A DNA stretch of 64,000 bases from positions 18,507,398 to 18,571,397 of the forward strand of contig JAUJPP010000003.1 in assembly GCA_030562195.1 (NCBI GenBank), given 5' to 3'. This DNA comes from Nipponacmea schrenckii. Lineage: Eukaryota > Mollusca > Gastropoda > Lottiidae. This document shows, one piece after another, positions 34,290-45,713 of this stretch. Made by a program: the position numbers and the translations under genes. The stretch's first letter is position 1, and each line of letters starts with the position of its first letter. Below the pieces are notes generated by a model. That model did not search any database. It was not told where the DNA came from and saw only the letters and a program-made list of their open reading frames with translations.

Positions 34290-37150
34290 CGTAATTTATT
34301 CTTTCCAATGGTGTATAACACTTTATATTTTGATCAAAATTGCGCTTTTTAATATTTGAAAATTTTGTTCTTAGTTCTATATTAATTGTGCGTGATTTAT
34401 GAAAAAGCACGTGTTTTTTTGAAGTTACGTCTTATTTTTTCACAAAAATTGGTAGATGAGTAGACAAAAAATTATCATTAAAGATTCCGATAAAACATTT
34501 TCCGAAATTAGCCGGAAACGTCCGAAAATGGCCAAAAAATGTAGAAAATCATAGAAATCGGAATTTTCGGATTAAATTTTTGCACAAACTTGCAATTTTA
34601 TTATTCCACAGAATTAGTACCATCAATATCTTCATTTTGTATGTATGCCGTATATGCAAATTCCTAACCGTTTGATCGCCATCTTGAAATATGCAAATTA
34701 TTGGAAAAATACTACTCGTCCGCCATTTTTAATCCTATTTTTTCAGACTTGTTTTAAAATATAATTTGGATAATTATCTAGGTCCTCTAGTTGCATATTT
34801 TTCAATTTCAAATTTGTCTTTGGACCAGGTCCTGCCAAAGTTTTTCAAAACTGACTTCCGTTTGAAAGTTCATAACTTTTGAACTCTACCATATGCATCC
34901 TTTTGATCTCAAAACAACATCACCAGAGAGGCACTGGACTGGAATCCCCAAGGGCATAGAAGACAAGGACGACCTTTACATAGCTTGAAAAGAATAAGAC
35001 TGAAAGAGCTAGGAAGGATTGGCAAGACCTGGAATGAAGCAAAAAGAACAGCTCATAACAGAGTGAGATGGAGAATGTCTGTAGCAGCCCTATTCTCCGC
35101 AAGGAACGAAGAGGACTAACTTACTAATATGCATCCTTTATTTTTCTGCAAAATCATCTTCATTGGCTAAAGGTTCATATGATACCTTGATTTCTAATTT
35201 TAGTAAAGAACATTTGGATTAATAGGGATCCAAAAATTGGTAATTTGCATATTTCTCGTATCTTCAGATGGTTATATCTCATGAACAAGACTCTTGGCAA
35301 CATTCTAATTGTGATTTTCATCAGCTTTCTAACAATATCTTTATTTTAGCTATAGACCGAAAACTGATGAAAATACGCCTAGTAGAAAATAAACGATTTT
35401 AACATTCATATTTTTTTATATTTAGTTCTATTTAACTTAAAAACAAAATTCGAACAGATTTATAATGTGCAAATTCCCAGCTTTCAAGCAATATATAAAT
35501 CATTATGTATAAATAAAAATTCCGAAAAGTTTTAAGAATAAAATTACACTCTAATTAAACAGATATAAATAAACAGGTCATAAAGTCTGACTGTGTTAAT
35601 TTCTTATCTTTTGGTCAAGACACAAATTTTGACATTTCCAGTTAAAGTATCACAACCAATCAAAACAAGTCATTAGACTTTGTGGGCGTGGTTAAGCCCA
35701 GATATTTTACATCACTGTGTGTATTTTTCTTTCAATCGAAATAGGGTCTCGGAGGATCAGTCAATATGTGTTATTTTGATGGACATGTATATAGAATCTA
35801 TAACCGATTGCCGAAATTTATATGGAAACTGATTTTTGAATTTTTAATTTGATTTTGATTTAATTACGATTAAAAATTATAAAAACTTCGAAGGTGAATA
35901 TTGTGACGTTGACCTTTGGCGATCTTTATACCTGTACATGATAGTTCTATCCAATGACATATTAAGCTTTATAGCAAAATGTAAACGTTCGATTTATCGG
36001 CATTTAAAAATTGCGAATTTTTCCTATAAAACGGTCAATTCACAAATTTTGACATTTCCAGTTGAAGTTTCCAAAACAAGTCAATGGACTTTGTGGGCGT
36101 GGTTAAGCCCAGATATTTTTACATCACAAACCTTAATGATTGCCAGTCTACAAACAAACTCAAATGTCACGTGTTAAATCATGAATAAATCATCTCTCCC
36201 AATAATCGCAAAATCAATCTACATTCTATCCTTAAATGACAGCCAGGAGACCAACAAATTTTAAATAGCTCTAAAGCTGCAGAACTGTTACAAACAGGTC
36301 TAGTTATTCTTTCCAATGGTGTATAACACTTGCTATTTGATCAAAATTGCACGTTTTAAATTTGCAAATTTTGTAATTTCTTCTATACTAACTGTGTGTA
36401 TTTTTCTTTAAATCGAAATAGGGTCTCGGAAGATAATTCAATTTGTGTTATTTTGATGTACATGTATATAGAATCTATTGCCGAAATATATATGGAAACC
36501 GATTTTTGAATTGTTATTTTGATTTTGATTTTTTGCGATTAAAAATTAATCCAGTTAAAATGATTCAAAGATATTATATATCTTAAATAAAAGGAATGAT
36601 TGTTCATTTCTCGTTGTGGGCGATGTATGATATGGAATATTTGGAAGGAAATGACAACCTTTAGAATTTTAAATGATATTCTCTTAAGCAAAAATAATGT
36701 ACAGTTGAGAGGACTAGTGGTATAAGGGACGGAACTCTATAAAATACTCTCTTAAAGATGTAAAGCCGCGCTGTTAATTTGATGGCTCTATGTTATACCA
36801 TGGCAACTTGCCACAAATTGCAGGATCTAATGTTCCTACTACACCTAAATTAAGATTGATAAATAAATAAATAAACAAATTAAAAGTATCAACGATCTGG
36901 AAAGTTAATTTAATCCGAGATCAATTTGTAATCTCAAATAAGGTGTTATGTCCCTTAGACCACAAATTTGTTTTTTCGACGTTTTGTTTTACACACTAAT
37001 TAAATAGATATAAATGTTACAAGAAGAGTTAAGAAGATAATGTAACAGGGCAAAAAGTCAAATTGTGTTAATTTCTTATCGTTTTGGTCAAGACAAATTT
37101 TGACATTTCCAGTTTAAGAATCGCACCCAATCAAAACAAGTCATTATACT
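34290..37150 (+). repeat. Internal duplications between stacked units
   Basis: TTATTCTTTCCAATGGTGTA with its following 90 bp occurs at 34,299 and 36,304. ATTTCTTATC...TTGGTCAAGAC with GGGCGTGGTTA occurs at about 35,600 and 37,065. CTGTGTGTATTTTTCTTT with AATAGGGTCTCGGA occurs at 35,715 and 36,389. ACATTTCCAGTT with GTGGGCGTGGTTAAGC occurs at 35,635 and 36,050. The order differs between copies, so the unit at 36,304-37,247 is a deleted or rearranged relative of the one before it. Confidence 0.7.
34905..35126 (+). pseudogene. 5'-truncated LINE insertion with target-site duplication
   Basis: The plus strand encodes NITREALDWNPQGHRRQGRP, ELGRIGKTWNEAKRTAHNRV and RWRMSVAALFSARNEED, then TAA at 35,117-35,119. 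This is a well-known C-terminal signature of a LINE RT common in molluscs and corals. The piece is flanked by ATATGCATCCTTT at 34,891-34,903 and 35,127-35,139, a clean 13-bp target duplication. The 68-codon remnant has no internal stop. The 3' UTR is only a few bases (CTTACTA). Confidence 0.8.
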
Positions 37151-38428
37151 GAGTAGGGCGTGGTTACGTTCTATTTTAAATGACAGCCAGGAGATATAAC
37201 AAATTCTAAATATCTCGGAAGCTGCACAATTGTTACAAACAGCTCTAGTTATTATTATGGAATTGGATATTATAAATGCAACGTTTCACCCATGCAATAG
37301 AAGGGACGCGCACTGCCTTGGTACCGTCTAACGGTTCTAGTTTTTTTTTTTTTTTGTAATTCTTGGATGAGTTTGCAGACAAACTGGGTAAAAGGTGCAG
37401 AAATTCTAAATCTACAGTTGATCTTAGGATGATTTCTATTATCAAATAAACAAAACCGGAAGTTCTATCTCTGACAGGAAGTGAGAACCGGAAGTTCAGG
37501 TTTTTTTGCTTTAGCAAGTTTATTTTCAGTTCGATTTTGACCGGATTTTTCAGATTTGAAACTTCAATGTATTTGTCAACTAACAATTATAGGTTTTATG
37601 CAATTAGGTTAAATATTTTACCCACGATTTGCAATTCAATATTCAAGGGTCATCGGCAAAAATTTCAGACCGTGATTTCTCCTTTAATATAAATGGTAAA
37701 ATTTTGAAACTTTACCAGTTGATAGGCGATATGATTATAATTTTTGAGAAAATGTGAAAAAAAAATTCCACTTCCGGTTTAGCCTCAAATGACGTAATTA
37801 CGTAACTTCCGGTCTATAACTGCTAGGTGAAAAGTGAAAACTGTTTTATAAATAACTTGTCAATAGTAATTGATTTGACCTAAATAATTAGGTCAAGCTG
37901 CCATATCGGCCGCCATTTTGAATTTTCGTTACAATTCTTAAATCCGAAATTCAGACACTACTGTTAGACCGATTTTGATGAAATTTAGCACATAGATACA
38001 ATGGATCATTATCTACCTTTTCTTGGAGACCGATTTTCAAATTTCGTTTTTTCTTTCGAATTATTTAAATTTCGATTTTTTCAAAATTAGGTCACTTTAA
38101 CGGGTACGGATGGTGTGACTCACTTAATCTATGACCTTGAAAATTAGGTCAAATAATATTCAATATATTGTCTACGAGTAGATATTTTTTAATTTGGCTT
38201 ACTTAAAAAATTCATAGAGATAAGTGTACTTAAATACAGCAAAAATTGATAATTTTCATATTTTCGCCATCATTAACCGTTACGGAAGGTGTGACCTAAT
38301 TATTTTATGACTTTGAAAACTAGGTCAAATGATATTCAATATATTGTCTAGATGTAGGTAATTGCAAATTTAGCCTACATAATATTTTAAGGCTCTCGAA
38401 ATACGTTCATAATTGTAAGCAATTCTAG

Positions 38429-38462
38429 TCTATTATTAAAACCCTTATAGCAGAACACAACA
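38429..38462 (+). repeat. 3' LTR, right part
   Basis: TCTATTATTAAAACCCTTAT to CACAACA continues the LTR exactly where it was cut at 33,204. One substitution separates it from the 5' LTR (TTAAAAC against TTGAAAC). Confidence 0.88.
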
Positions 38463-39454
38463 GTAGAAATAACTGTTCTACATGCGATATAATGTAATCA
38501 CATTCAAAGATTTAATAAAGCATGATTTAGTCTAAATTGTGTTTTGTTTCGAAGTTCTTTTGTTGAAATTCAACTGCGAGGTTTGAACACAAGGTTTTAG
38601 ATTATTGGGATTATCATTGAGAGACAAGAGTACTTACAAAACACAGAAATTTTATAGAGAATTGCAGCAGCACTTCTGTTCATTTACCGTAAATTTGCGA
38701 CAATAAATGGTCCTTTTCAAACATAGAGAACATTTTAATGGATTTATTCCAGTAACAATGAAGTCGATCTAGTTATTGTGGAAACGGAATCCAAGTGTAA
38801 AAAGCAATTATAGCGGAGTGGAGATATCACTTGAGGCATCGACAAATCACATATCAGCTATAAGTCAGATTTATTGACGAGAAAGGTTTTTATTTATATA
38901 TCACATCTAACATCGAGATATTACCAACATTAGTTAGATAGAAATTTCATGCATGAATGCTTGCAGAATTTTTATTCCTGTTAGGATCATTTTGGAACAC
39001 TGAATTGTCCTGGTGTTCTTCAAAGAATCATCACCTAGACAACCGCACCTGAAGTGTTTATATCGAAGGCTCCATGCAACAAATGATTATCTCCATATTT
39101 ATTGTTTTGAGAAAATTGAATTTAAACGTTTGAACTTCTCTCTAAAATCAGATTATTAACAGATTTTATTCTTTATGTGCATGAAGGTCTTGAATAAGTG
39201 TAAAAACAATATGACATGTAGAATTGTATATATTATTCATCCAACCTCGTTCTGGATCAAAGAATTGGACTTAAACATATTTTGCACTACAAACAAAATA
39301 GTGATCGAGTCATAGCATTATATGTCATGATGATTTTCTGAATAAATCTTTATGAAATTAACATGAAAATATGATATAAATAGTTCAAAACTTTTATTTG
39401 TCAATCATCAGTAAATACAATACAAACATGCCAAATATTTAATGTTAACATTGC
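38463..39454. other. Intergenic, no gene seen
   Basis: No coding motif or repeat end was recognised between the LTR element and the DDE-like pseudogene. Confidence 0.4.
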
Positions 39455-41424
39455 TTAATTACGTGCCTCATCATCTGTTGATACATCATCTAAAATAAGA
39501 TCTTTAACCCTTCGATCACAAGGCAATTTTAGGTACCAATCATGTAGTTCTTTCGGAATTATTTTATTCTTGCATAACTTTAGGAGATCTTCCTTCTTAG
39601 CTTGAGAAATAGGTAAAGTTTCCTTGTAAGCAGAGACTTTTCCATACACGTTGATTGCATTATATCCATCCCCATAATCATACTTATAATAAACCATTCC
39701 AGGACTAGCTTTCCGAAATTGAAAACTCTTTACTTTCAACCAGTTCAATATAGAACCATCAGTTGCCTTTTTTCTGTTCTTCACTAGAATATCGGCGATG
39801 GCATGGAAATCTAAAATATCTGAGAATTTTAGATTGTCAACTACATAAGGATGTCTACGTCGAGCTGTCTGCATGATTGAGATCCAATCTATTATGGAGT
39901 AAATAGTACGATTCTTTTTCTCTGCCTCAATAGCTGCATGCATGCTATCCACCTCCATGTAAGTGTGCCCACTCTCTAAAAAATTGTGCGTTAATTTTTC
40001 AATTGTTTTATATACAGCATCATTCTGGTTCCTATTCTGACTACCACAAGAATCAGAAAACAATGAAACCTCTTTCACTTAATCAGGAAGATTGGTCAAC
40101 CATCTGAAAAGGCATGTAGCAATTTCATTACTCCCTCGTGCTCCAGTCAATTCAGTCCAACAATTACAATACGCATCGTTTGGTGAAGCAGCTTGATAAA
40201 TACACAGGTTGTATACACATATTTTCCTGCTGTAGTTAAATAGTGATGCTGGCCCACAAGGTATCTGTAATACACTTTGTAAATCAAAAGTAGCTGAAAG
40301 AAAAGAAGGATCATCAACTGGTCGTTGCTTATCAATGCGCTTGGCGTTTTGAGCTTCATCTTTTCTCTTTAAGTGTTGTTCGTGCTCATATCTGAAGGTC
40401 TCCTTATCCACATCGTTCATAATGTTAAACTTTTTACAATGTGTACATTGATCCTTCTTTGGGTGGTAGAATGACAAATTAAATTCATTACAGAATATGT
40501 CTCCGTAAATTCTATCGCTTACAGGTTGTATTCCATTTTCTGATTCAGCACAAAATTCCGTATATAACCTATACATCTTTGCTATTGACAAATTCTGATC
40601 AAGATACACACGATTGGAATCTTTTCTTGTATAATGTGAAGGAATAGCAGGGAAGCTGTTGATATGACTTCTGACAATTTCCTTCGATTCTTCAGATGTT
40701 TTATTTGAAGGTGCAGCTTTACCCCGACCATCAGATCCATGAAATGGTGTGCCAGTAGAACCATTTGTTTTTATGACCGTGTCCACTGGTCCCTTACTAA
40801 TATTCAATGTTACACACACGCTTTTGTTCAAACCTTCCATCTTCACTTTTCTTCGCGAAACTATACAGAACTGAATTCTGTCTGCTCTTGGTTCTTTCAT
40901 TCTTAATCTTACCCTTTGAACTGGCAACACCTGAATGCATGACAAAATGTAATCCTTTTGTCTATTGTAGTCAGCCAATTTCCAATAACTACAGCAAAGC
41001 TCAGCTCGAAGTTCCTCGGGGAAGTTTTCGTTACATTTATAGCGACATGCATTACAGTTACTTGGAACGGGTGCCTTCTTAGGAACCACCTTGCCTTTTG
41101 AATTTAAGTATTCCTGTCCTGATTGGCATTTTGACTTTCGTACATTTCTTTTCCACTTTTCCGGACACGATTTTCGCTTTCTAGAGGTTTTTTCCTTTTC
41201 AATTCTTCGTTGTTAATAGGTTCAACTTCCTTTAGACCTAAATCACTATCAGCTGTGTTAGTTGATGAAGATTTTTTATCAACTTTGGGGTTTGTTTTAT
41301 TGATGGCAGAGTTGTTGTCTGTTGATGAATCAGAACATTGCCCCCCTTCTGTATAATCTGGATCATTGTCAGTATCATAATATTCAATCTCTTCAAAGTC
41401 ACTATCCAAGTCGCCAATCAACAT
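39455..41424 (-). pseudogene. DDE-transposase-like protein (DUF7869-like family), broken
   Basis: A single-exon minus-strand ORF of about 650 codons with two breaks. N-terminus at 41,424: acidic Ser/Asp-rich region. A frameshift near 41,165 leads to CPEKWKRNVRKSKCQSGQEY, a basic motif typical of the family, then CNACRYKCNENF. The middle carries YRLYTEFC, CTHCKKFN and ATFDLQSVLQIPCGP (possible first catalytic Asp) and GARGSNEIATCLFRWL. A TAA at 40,079-40,081 lies in the same frame. The last part starts VKEVSLFSDSCGSQNRNQND (possible second Asp) and has YMEVDSMHAAIEAEKKN (possible catalytic Glu). The frame stays open for 207 codons to 39,455. The family name and DDE role come from memory of similar proteins. 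Terminal inverted repeats were not found. Confidence 0.65.
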
Positions 41425-43778
41425 TAGAGCTCTGCATCCATTTTAAATTCTGTCAACAAAAACAAAAGACAACTTTTTTTTCATACAACTATTTGCTCTG
41501 TTAAAATAAGCATTTGTTTTTATTAGTTTGTGAAACTAAGCTTGAGCATAGTTAACAGACATAAAAAGACGAACTTACCACGACTTTGTGCCATAATTTA
41601 AGGTATAAAAAGGTTTGGTGTAAACTGAAAAAGGGCTCATGTAATGGGAGGTCACTCTAATTAACTTGAAAATGTCACTGCAATAAAAGCCTACATGGTA
41701 CTTATCATATTTTTTTCAATAAGTCATTTGACAATAAATTGCTAACTACCATTTACTTGCCGTAAAAGTTCAGGGCTTAACAGGAGATAATACAATAGAG
41801 CCACTCTATACTACAGACTATTATTAAAATAGCACTTAGATATTTCTTGCAGTGGTAGAGTGCATGCTTAATTTTAAATTGTGAACTTAACCCAAACATC
41901 TGCATTTTGGGAGATAGGCAGTTATAGCATGGAACCCTCGATATGGAGTGAAAAAAGAGGTTTCAGAGGCATGGTATGTAAATGTGTGTAATCATATTAT
42001 TATCATGCCAAAAAGTAATATCTATCCATGCCTTTTAATGTTTCTTTTTTTCATAGGCAGAAAGCAGGATTCGTTGTATTGTGTCAGGTGGGAAGACGAA
42101 TTAATCTCTCGGATTAAGTAAGTAATCACCTTATTGGGAATTAACGTACACTGAGTGTAGACAACTTAAAACCGTATTGATCCTAACTTGAACGTAATGT
42201 CACCTCCTAATTACTTGCGGGCGTAGGAGATTAGATGAAGACGAAATATCAACAGCAGGTGTTATCACAGGTCGGAGATGAGTATTTATTCAAAACAATT
42301 TGTTAATTCATTAATCTTTAGACGAGCATTGAATCTGATTACAGTGGATTAACAAAGTAGAAAGATTTCTCATTTTACCAATATTCCGTAGTTCTAAATA
42401 TCTAATTGAAATATGAAATGTCTCCAACTATTTTGCACATGTTTTTTTTTATTACTGAAATGAAAAATGTTGTTAAGATGCCTTCAAGTCAATCATCGGT
42501 ACTTGAATAGAATCCATTCTGTACATCACTGCCTCAAAATTGTATACATACGGATAAAAAATACTCAAGAGAGTGGTCATGAGAAAAAACATGCGTTGCA
42601 AAATGCAATAGATAGGTTTCAAAACTCCATAAGATATTTTCATTTTTGAACAGAAACATGGTATCATTTTGAATCACATGATAACATTCCATTGCCAAAA
42701 AATAAAGATATATAACAGCGCATTCAAAACAATTCAATTCACATAAACAAGTATTAAGTTTCCAAAAGGAAGTTACAAGGAAGACTAGAATGAATTTTTC
42801 TATGAAGAAATATAGTTTTGATACAATTTAGTTAATGTACTTTAATATATATTAAAGGTGTAGTTGCTAAAACCCAATCACATAGCTACACCCGGAATCC
42901 CGCAATATACTGCTTTATTCTTTTAAATGCAATTAGAAAATCAACATTTCAACAACGTTGTGGCGCAAATCTTACTACGAAGTAGGCATGAGACGCCATT
43001 CTCGGATGTCTTCCGTCTTGGAATTAATGTTTATAATATCATGTTTAATTTTCATAATTATCCGTGTTCAAAACTTAATTGCAATTTTCATTCTTACAGT
43101 CCCACTTCATCTGCGAGAAACTATATGAATAAGACGGACGGATGCCCCAGAAGGGAGAAGATAAGCTTGCGAAAGCAACCTTGTTTCAAGTATACAGTAT
43201 TAGGTATAGGAAATTCGTATTTTAGGTTCTGTTATCTGAAGACTATTTTACATATTTTCAAGGGTCAAAGTAACCCCAGATATAAAGCAACTTTATGTTA
43301 GCATGTGATATTAACAGAAACAGGTTGAAATATATTTGCTTTAAATATCACAGAACACAGGGAGACACAACTAATACAACAAAATTTTTCTGACAATAAT
43401 CACGCACATAAATTGAGCATGGATCTCGCTGATATATTTATATACATATATCGGAACCTTTCCAATCATAATTTCACACATTCACTTCTCTGCTTTTGAA
43501 CTTGTTTATAGATTATTGTGAAGAATCAGCAAATATGGATTCAGTAATAAGAATACACAGTAAGTAAGTTAAAAATTAAAAAAAATATATCACAATGAAT
43601 AATTTATGTGCAGTAGATCTCTATTAAGGTGTATGCGGTTTCCAAATTATCCTTTTTCCACATATATTGCACTCTTACACGTAATTTTGATTGAGCAAGG
43701 ACAACTTTTCATTGTTTTTTAGACAAATTACATCACTTAACACTCAGTTTCTCTGGTCAATTGACACATAGAACGCCG
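41425..43778. other. Non-coding; may include 3' UTR of the GPCR gene
   Basis: No convincing coding sequence. The part next to 43,778 lies downstream of the GPCR stop codon on the minus strand and would hold its 3' UTR. Short open frames around 42,500 and 43,000 have no family motif. Confidence 0.4.
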
Positions 43779-44240
43779 TCACGTGTCGCTATGAATACTC
43801 CCAGACATGCGTAGTCTATCAATTGGCATGAGTTTTTGTGGTGGATATGAGAAATGATTAATTCGATAAGGAGTGTAACCATCATGAAATTTCCGTCTTT
43901 TGTCTTCTATTAAACAACAATAGACATTTTTCTTTTCTACTCGTTCACATGGTTTAATATTTAAATGATCGTCTGACGACTGCTGTTGTAAGGTACGTTT
44001 GCGTTTACATCTCTCAAATGACATTTTGAGTCCTGCACGAAATTTTGGGCTCATCCAGATATAAATGATGGGATTATAACAACTGTTGCTCATAGCTAAC
44101 CATTGGAATAACATCCACAATACTGGCATGTGAGGGTAGTTGTAAATACTCTGGTCATGGTCGCCTGCTATGGTTACAGTATGTATTGGAAACCAGCATA
44201 ACGCGTAAGATACAACCACTGTTATCATCATTCTTATCAT
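43779..44240 (-). CDS. Last coding exon of a rhodopsin-family peptide GPCR
   Basis: The exon begins right after a splice acceptor (CTTGTATCTTTTCAG on the minus strand, AG at 44,242-44,241) in phase 0 and runs 153 codons to the stop at 43,779. It opens with the cytoplasmic end of TM6 (MIRMMITVVVSYALCWFPIH, with the CWxP toggle motif) and a short third extracellular loop (DHDQSIYNYPHMP). TM7 follows with WLAMSNSCYNPIIYIW, including NPxxY, and then helix 8 (SPKFRAGLKMSF). A C-terminal tail of about 80 residues has basic KRKRTL and a Cys pair (YCCLIE) that could be palmitoylated. WLAMSNSCYNPIIY recalls luqin/RYamide and related NPY/tachykinin-like receptors; subfamily is uncertain. The frame is intact. 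Upstream exons with TM1-5 should lie at higher coordinates but were not recognised. Confidence 0.82.
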   Translation of the reverse strand: MIRMMITVVVSYALCWFPIHTVTIAGDHDQSIYNYPHMPVLWMLFQWLAMSNSCYNPIIYIWMSPKFRAGLKMSFERCKRKRTLQQQSSDDHLNIKPCERVEKKNVYCCLIEDKRRKFHDGYTPYRINHFSYPPQKLMPIDRLRMSGSIHSDT

Positions 44241-45713
44241 CTGAAAAGATACAAGATAGAGCATTATTCTATCAACATTAAGATCCGTACATTCCAAGTA
44301 TAAGTTCACTGTTAAAATTTGTTTTATTACCGCCACTCTCTTTCAATGAAGCCATAATTTCACAGATCCCTTCTTGGTGTTACAGAAAACCAACACTAAG
44401 TCTATAACTTTGAGGGATACTTGCCACCTGTCAATCTTTACAAGGCAGGAAATATAACAATATTTATCTAGATAGACTGGTGACGTGTACGGTTGTCATA
44501 ATCAGTCAAATAAGTAGTATTGAAAAATCTTTATAAGATATTTTGCTAAATGCACCTAAAAGCCAATGACTGAGGTGGTCTTGAATGTCCAGGTCATTCC
44601 TGGACGCATTAGCTTCCAGTAAATAAACTTGACTGGATTTGCGCTTCACAAAGTGTTTCAATGGCGAACGTTTCCTGGACAGATGATGCAACCCTGTGTC
44701 TGGATTTGTTAAAAGGATATCCCCTTGGATCGATAGCTAATATTGTTTATTTGGTATTTATTCAACTGATTGAGATAGAATTTTTATACAAATCAACAAG
44801 CTTCGCAATACTCCATTTGCAAGAAACGAGTTCGAAAAAGCATTTTGGCAGCAATAGAGATAAAACTATATCAAAGTATTCAGGATTTGAAAAAGACACA
44901 TGGATAACTATGTCGTTATTAGGTAAAATAAAAATCCTATCGGAGGTTAATTACAGAACTCAACAGTTTGTACAAGTAAATCACATGTTTCTTCTTAATA
45001 CTAGTAAAGTATAAAATTGTTAGCAATATTTTACATTTAATATTGCATCTGAAATGTATTGTATTTTATAATCCCACATGTACCATATATTTTACACCAG
45101 TTTCTGGCGCACTTATAGAAATTATAGAGGGGATTCAGTAAAAACTATCTAAATTACAATAAACACGAAAACGTATTGTCTGTTTTAATAATCCTAATGG
45201 TTTTTATTCCGTTGTGATATTTTCTCCATAGAAAAGAACATGATGGTGAATAAATTATGATATTTTACTACCCAAATTCAAAATTCTAGTAATTCTTATC
45301 AGCGTTAGGAAGTGGTCTCTCAAAGTGAAAAATTGTAGATTTTTAATCCCCAAGGCATTACACAATTGAACACATTTTTCAAAACATTGTAAGATGATGG
45401 TATAACGTTCTGTCCGAAATTTTTAATATATACTATGTTGATTTGAGCACACTTGGGAAAAAGTGGGTGAAATATCAATCATCTGAACATTGCAGATGAT
45501 AAAACCCAGCTTAGCAGATGTGTTATTGTAGGAATCGACTATCTCAGTTGTTTTCCCATTACTGGAATCATCAACGGTTTACTTTCAAATTGAATTACCC
45601 GGCAGACAAAAGTTAATGTATTATGTGAATTAATAATACCAGCTATCAGAATTTAGATATAATGCCCCATTGGGTTTTGTGGACGTGATCTTGACACTTC
45701 CCAGTCCAATCAC
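44241..45713 (-). other. Probable intron of the GPCR gene
   Basis: Sequence directly 5' of the exon on the minus strand starts with a pyrimidine tract and AG acceptor. No further coding exon was recognised. The short open frame at 44,661-45,014 (plus) has no family motif. Confidence 0.4.

Larger units (their letters stand above)
33268..37340 (+). mobile_element. Stack of Helitron-like units inside the poly-T run
   Basis: Starts with a perfect palindrome and ends at CTAG (37,337-37,340) in the middle of the family 1 T run. Three successive 3' ends are visible, each a hairpin followed by CTAG and T: 36,300-36,303, 37,244-37,247 and 37,337-37,340. The segments before the first two ends are homologous (both carry GACAGCCAGGAGA and GTTACAAACAG). 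The third unit is only 93 bp and ends ACCGT-CTA-ACGGT-TCTAG. Only one head is seen, so the later ends may be partial copies. Except for a LINE scrap the DNA is non-coding. Confidence 0.6.
33205..38428 (+). mobile_element. Helitron-like element, family 1, inserted in the LTR and itself interrupted
   Basis: Head 33,205 to about 33,267 (TTACGTATTTCGACTTCGGC ... GGATTATTTTA and T run). The body is 37,341-38,428, equal to the element at 13,935-15,080. The inverted repeat ACGTATTTCGA is at 33,207-33,217 with TCGAAATACGT at 38,396-38,406, and the terminus is AATTG-TAAG-CAATT, CTAG. Head and body are separated by a 4.07-kb insertion in the T run. Comparison with the 5' LTR (GTTTTATCTATT) places the whole insertion between A and T, or T and C allowing one shared T, with no target duplication. 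Confidence 0.75.
28675..38462 (+). mobile_element. Gypsy-type LTR retrotransposon, inactive, with nested insertion
   Basis: Complete in outline: 5' LTR, tRNA-Ser-like primer site, gag, protease, RT, RNase H, integrase, polypurine tract and 3' LTR. RT before integrase and the GPF/Y-type integrase tail place it in Ty3/Gypsy. The primer site and the gag and pol wording recall Mag-like elements of invertebrates. The LTRs differ at several places, and the ORF has several stops. The 3' LTR is split at 33,204/38,429 by Helitron-like DNA. Flanks GTAAA (before) and GTAGA (after) are a possible 5-bp target duplication with one mismatch. Confidence 0.9.

Noticed and set aside
44661..45014. Plus-strand open frame of 117 codons next to the GPCR exon
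   Set aside because: No domain or splice evidence; it lies opposite the probable GPCR intron.
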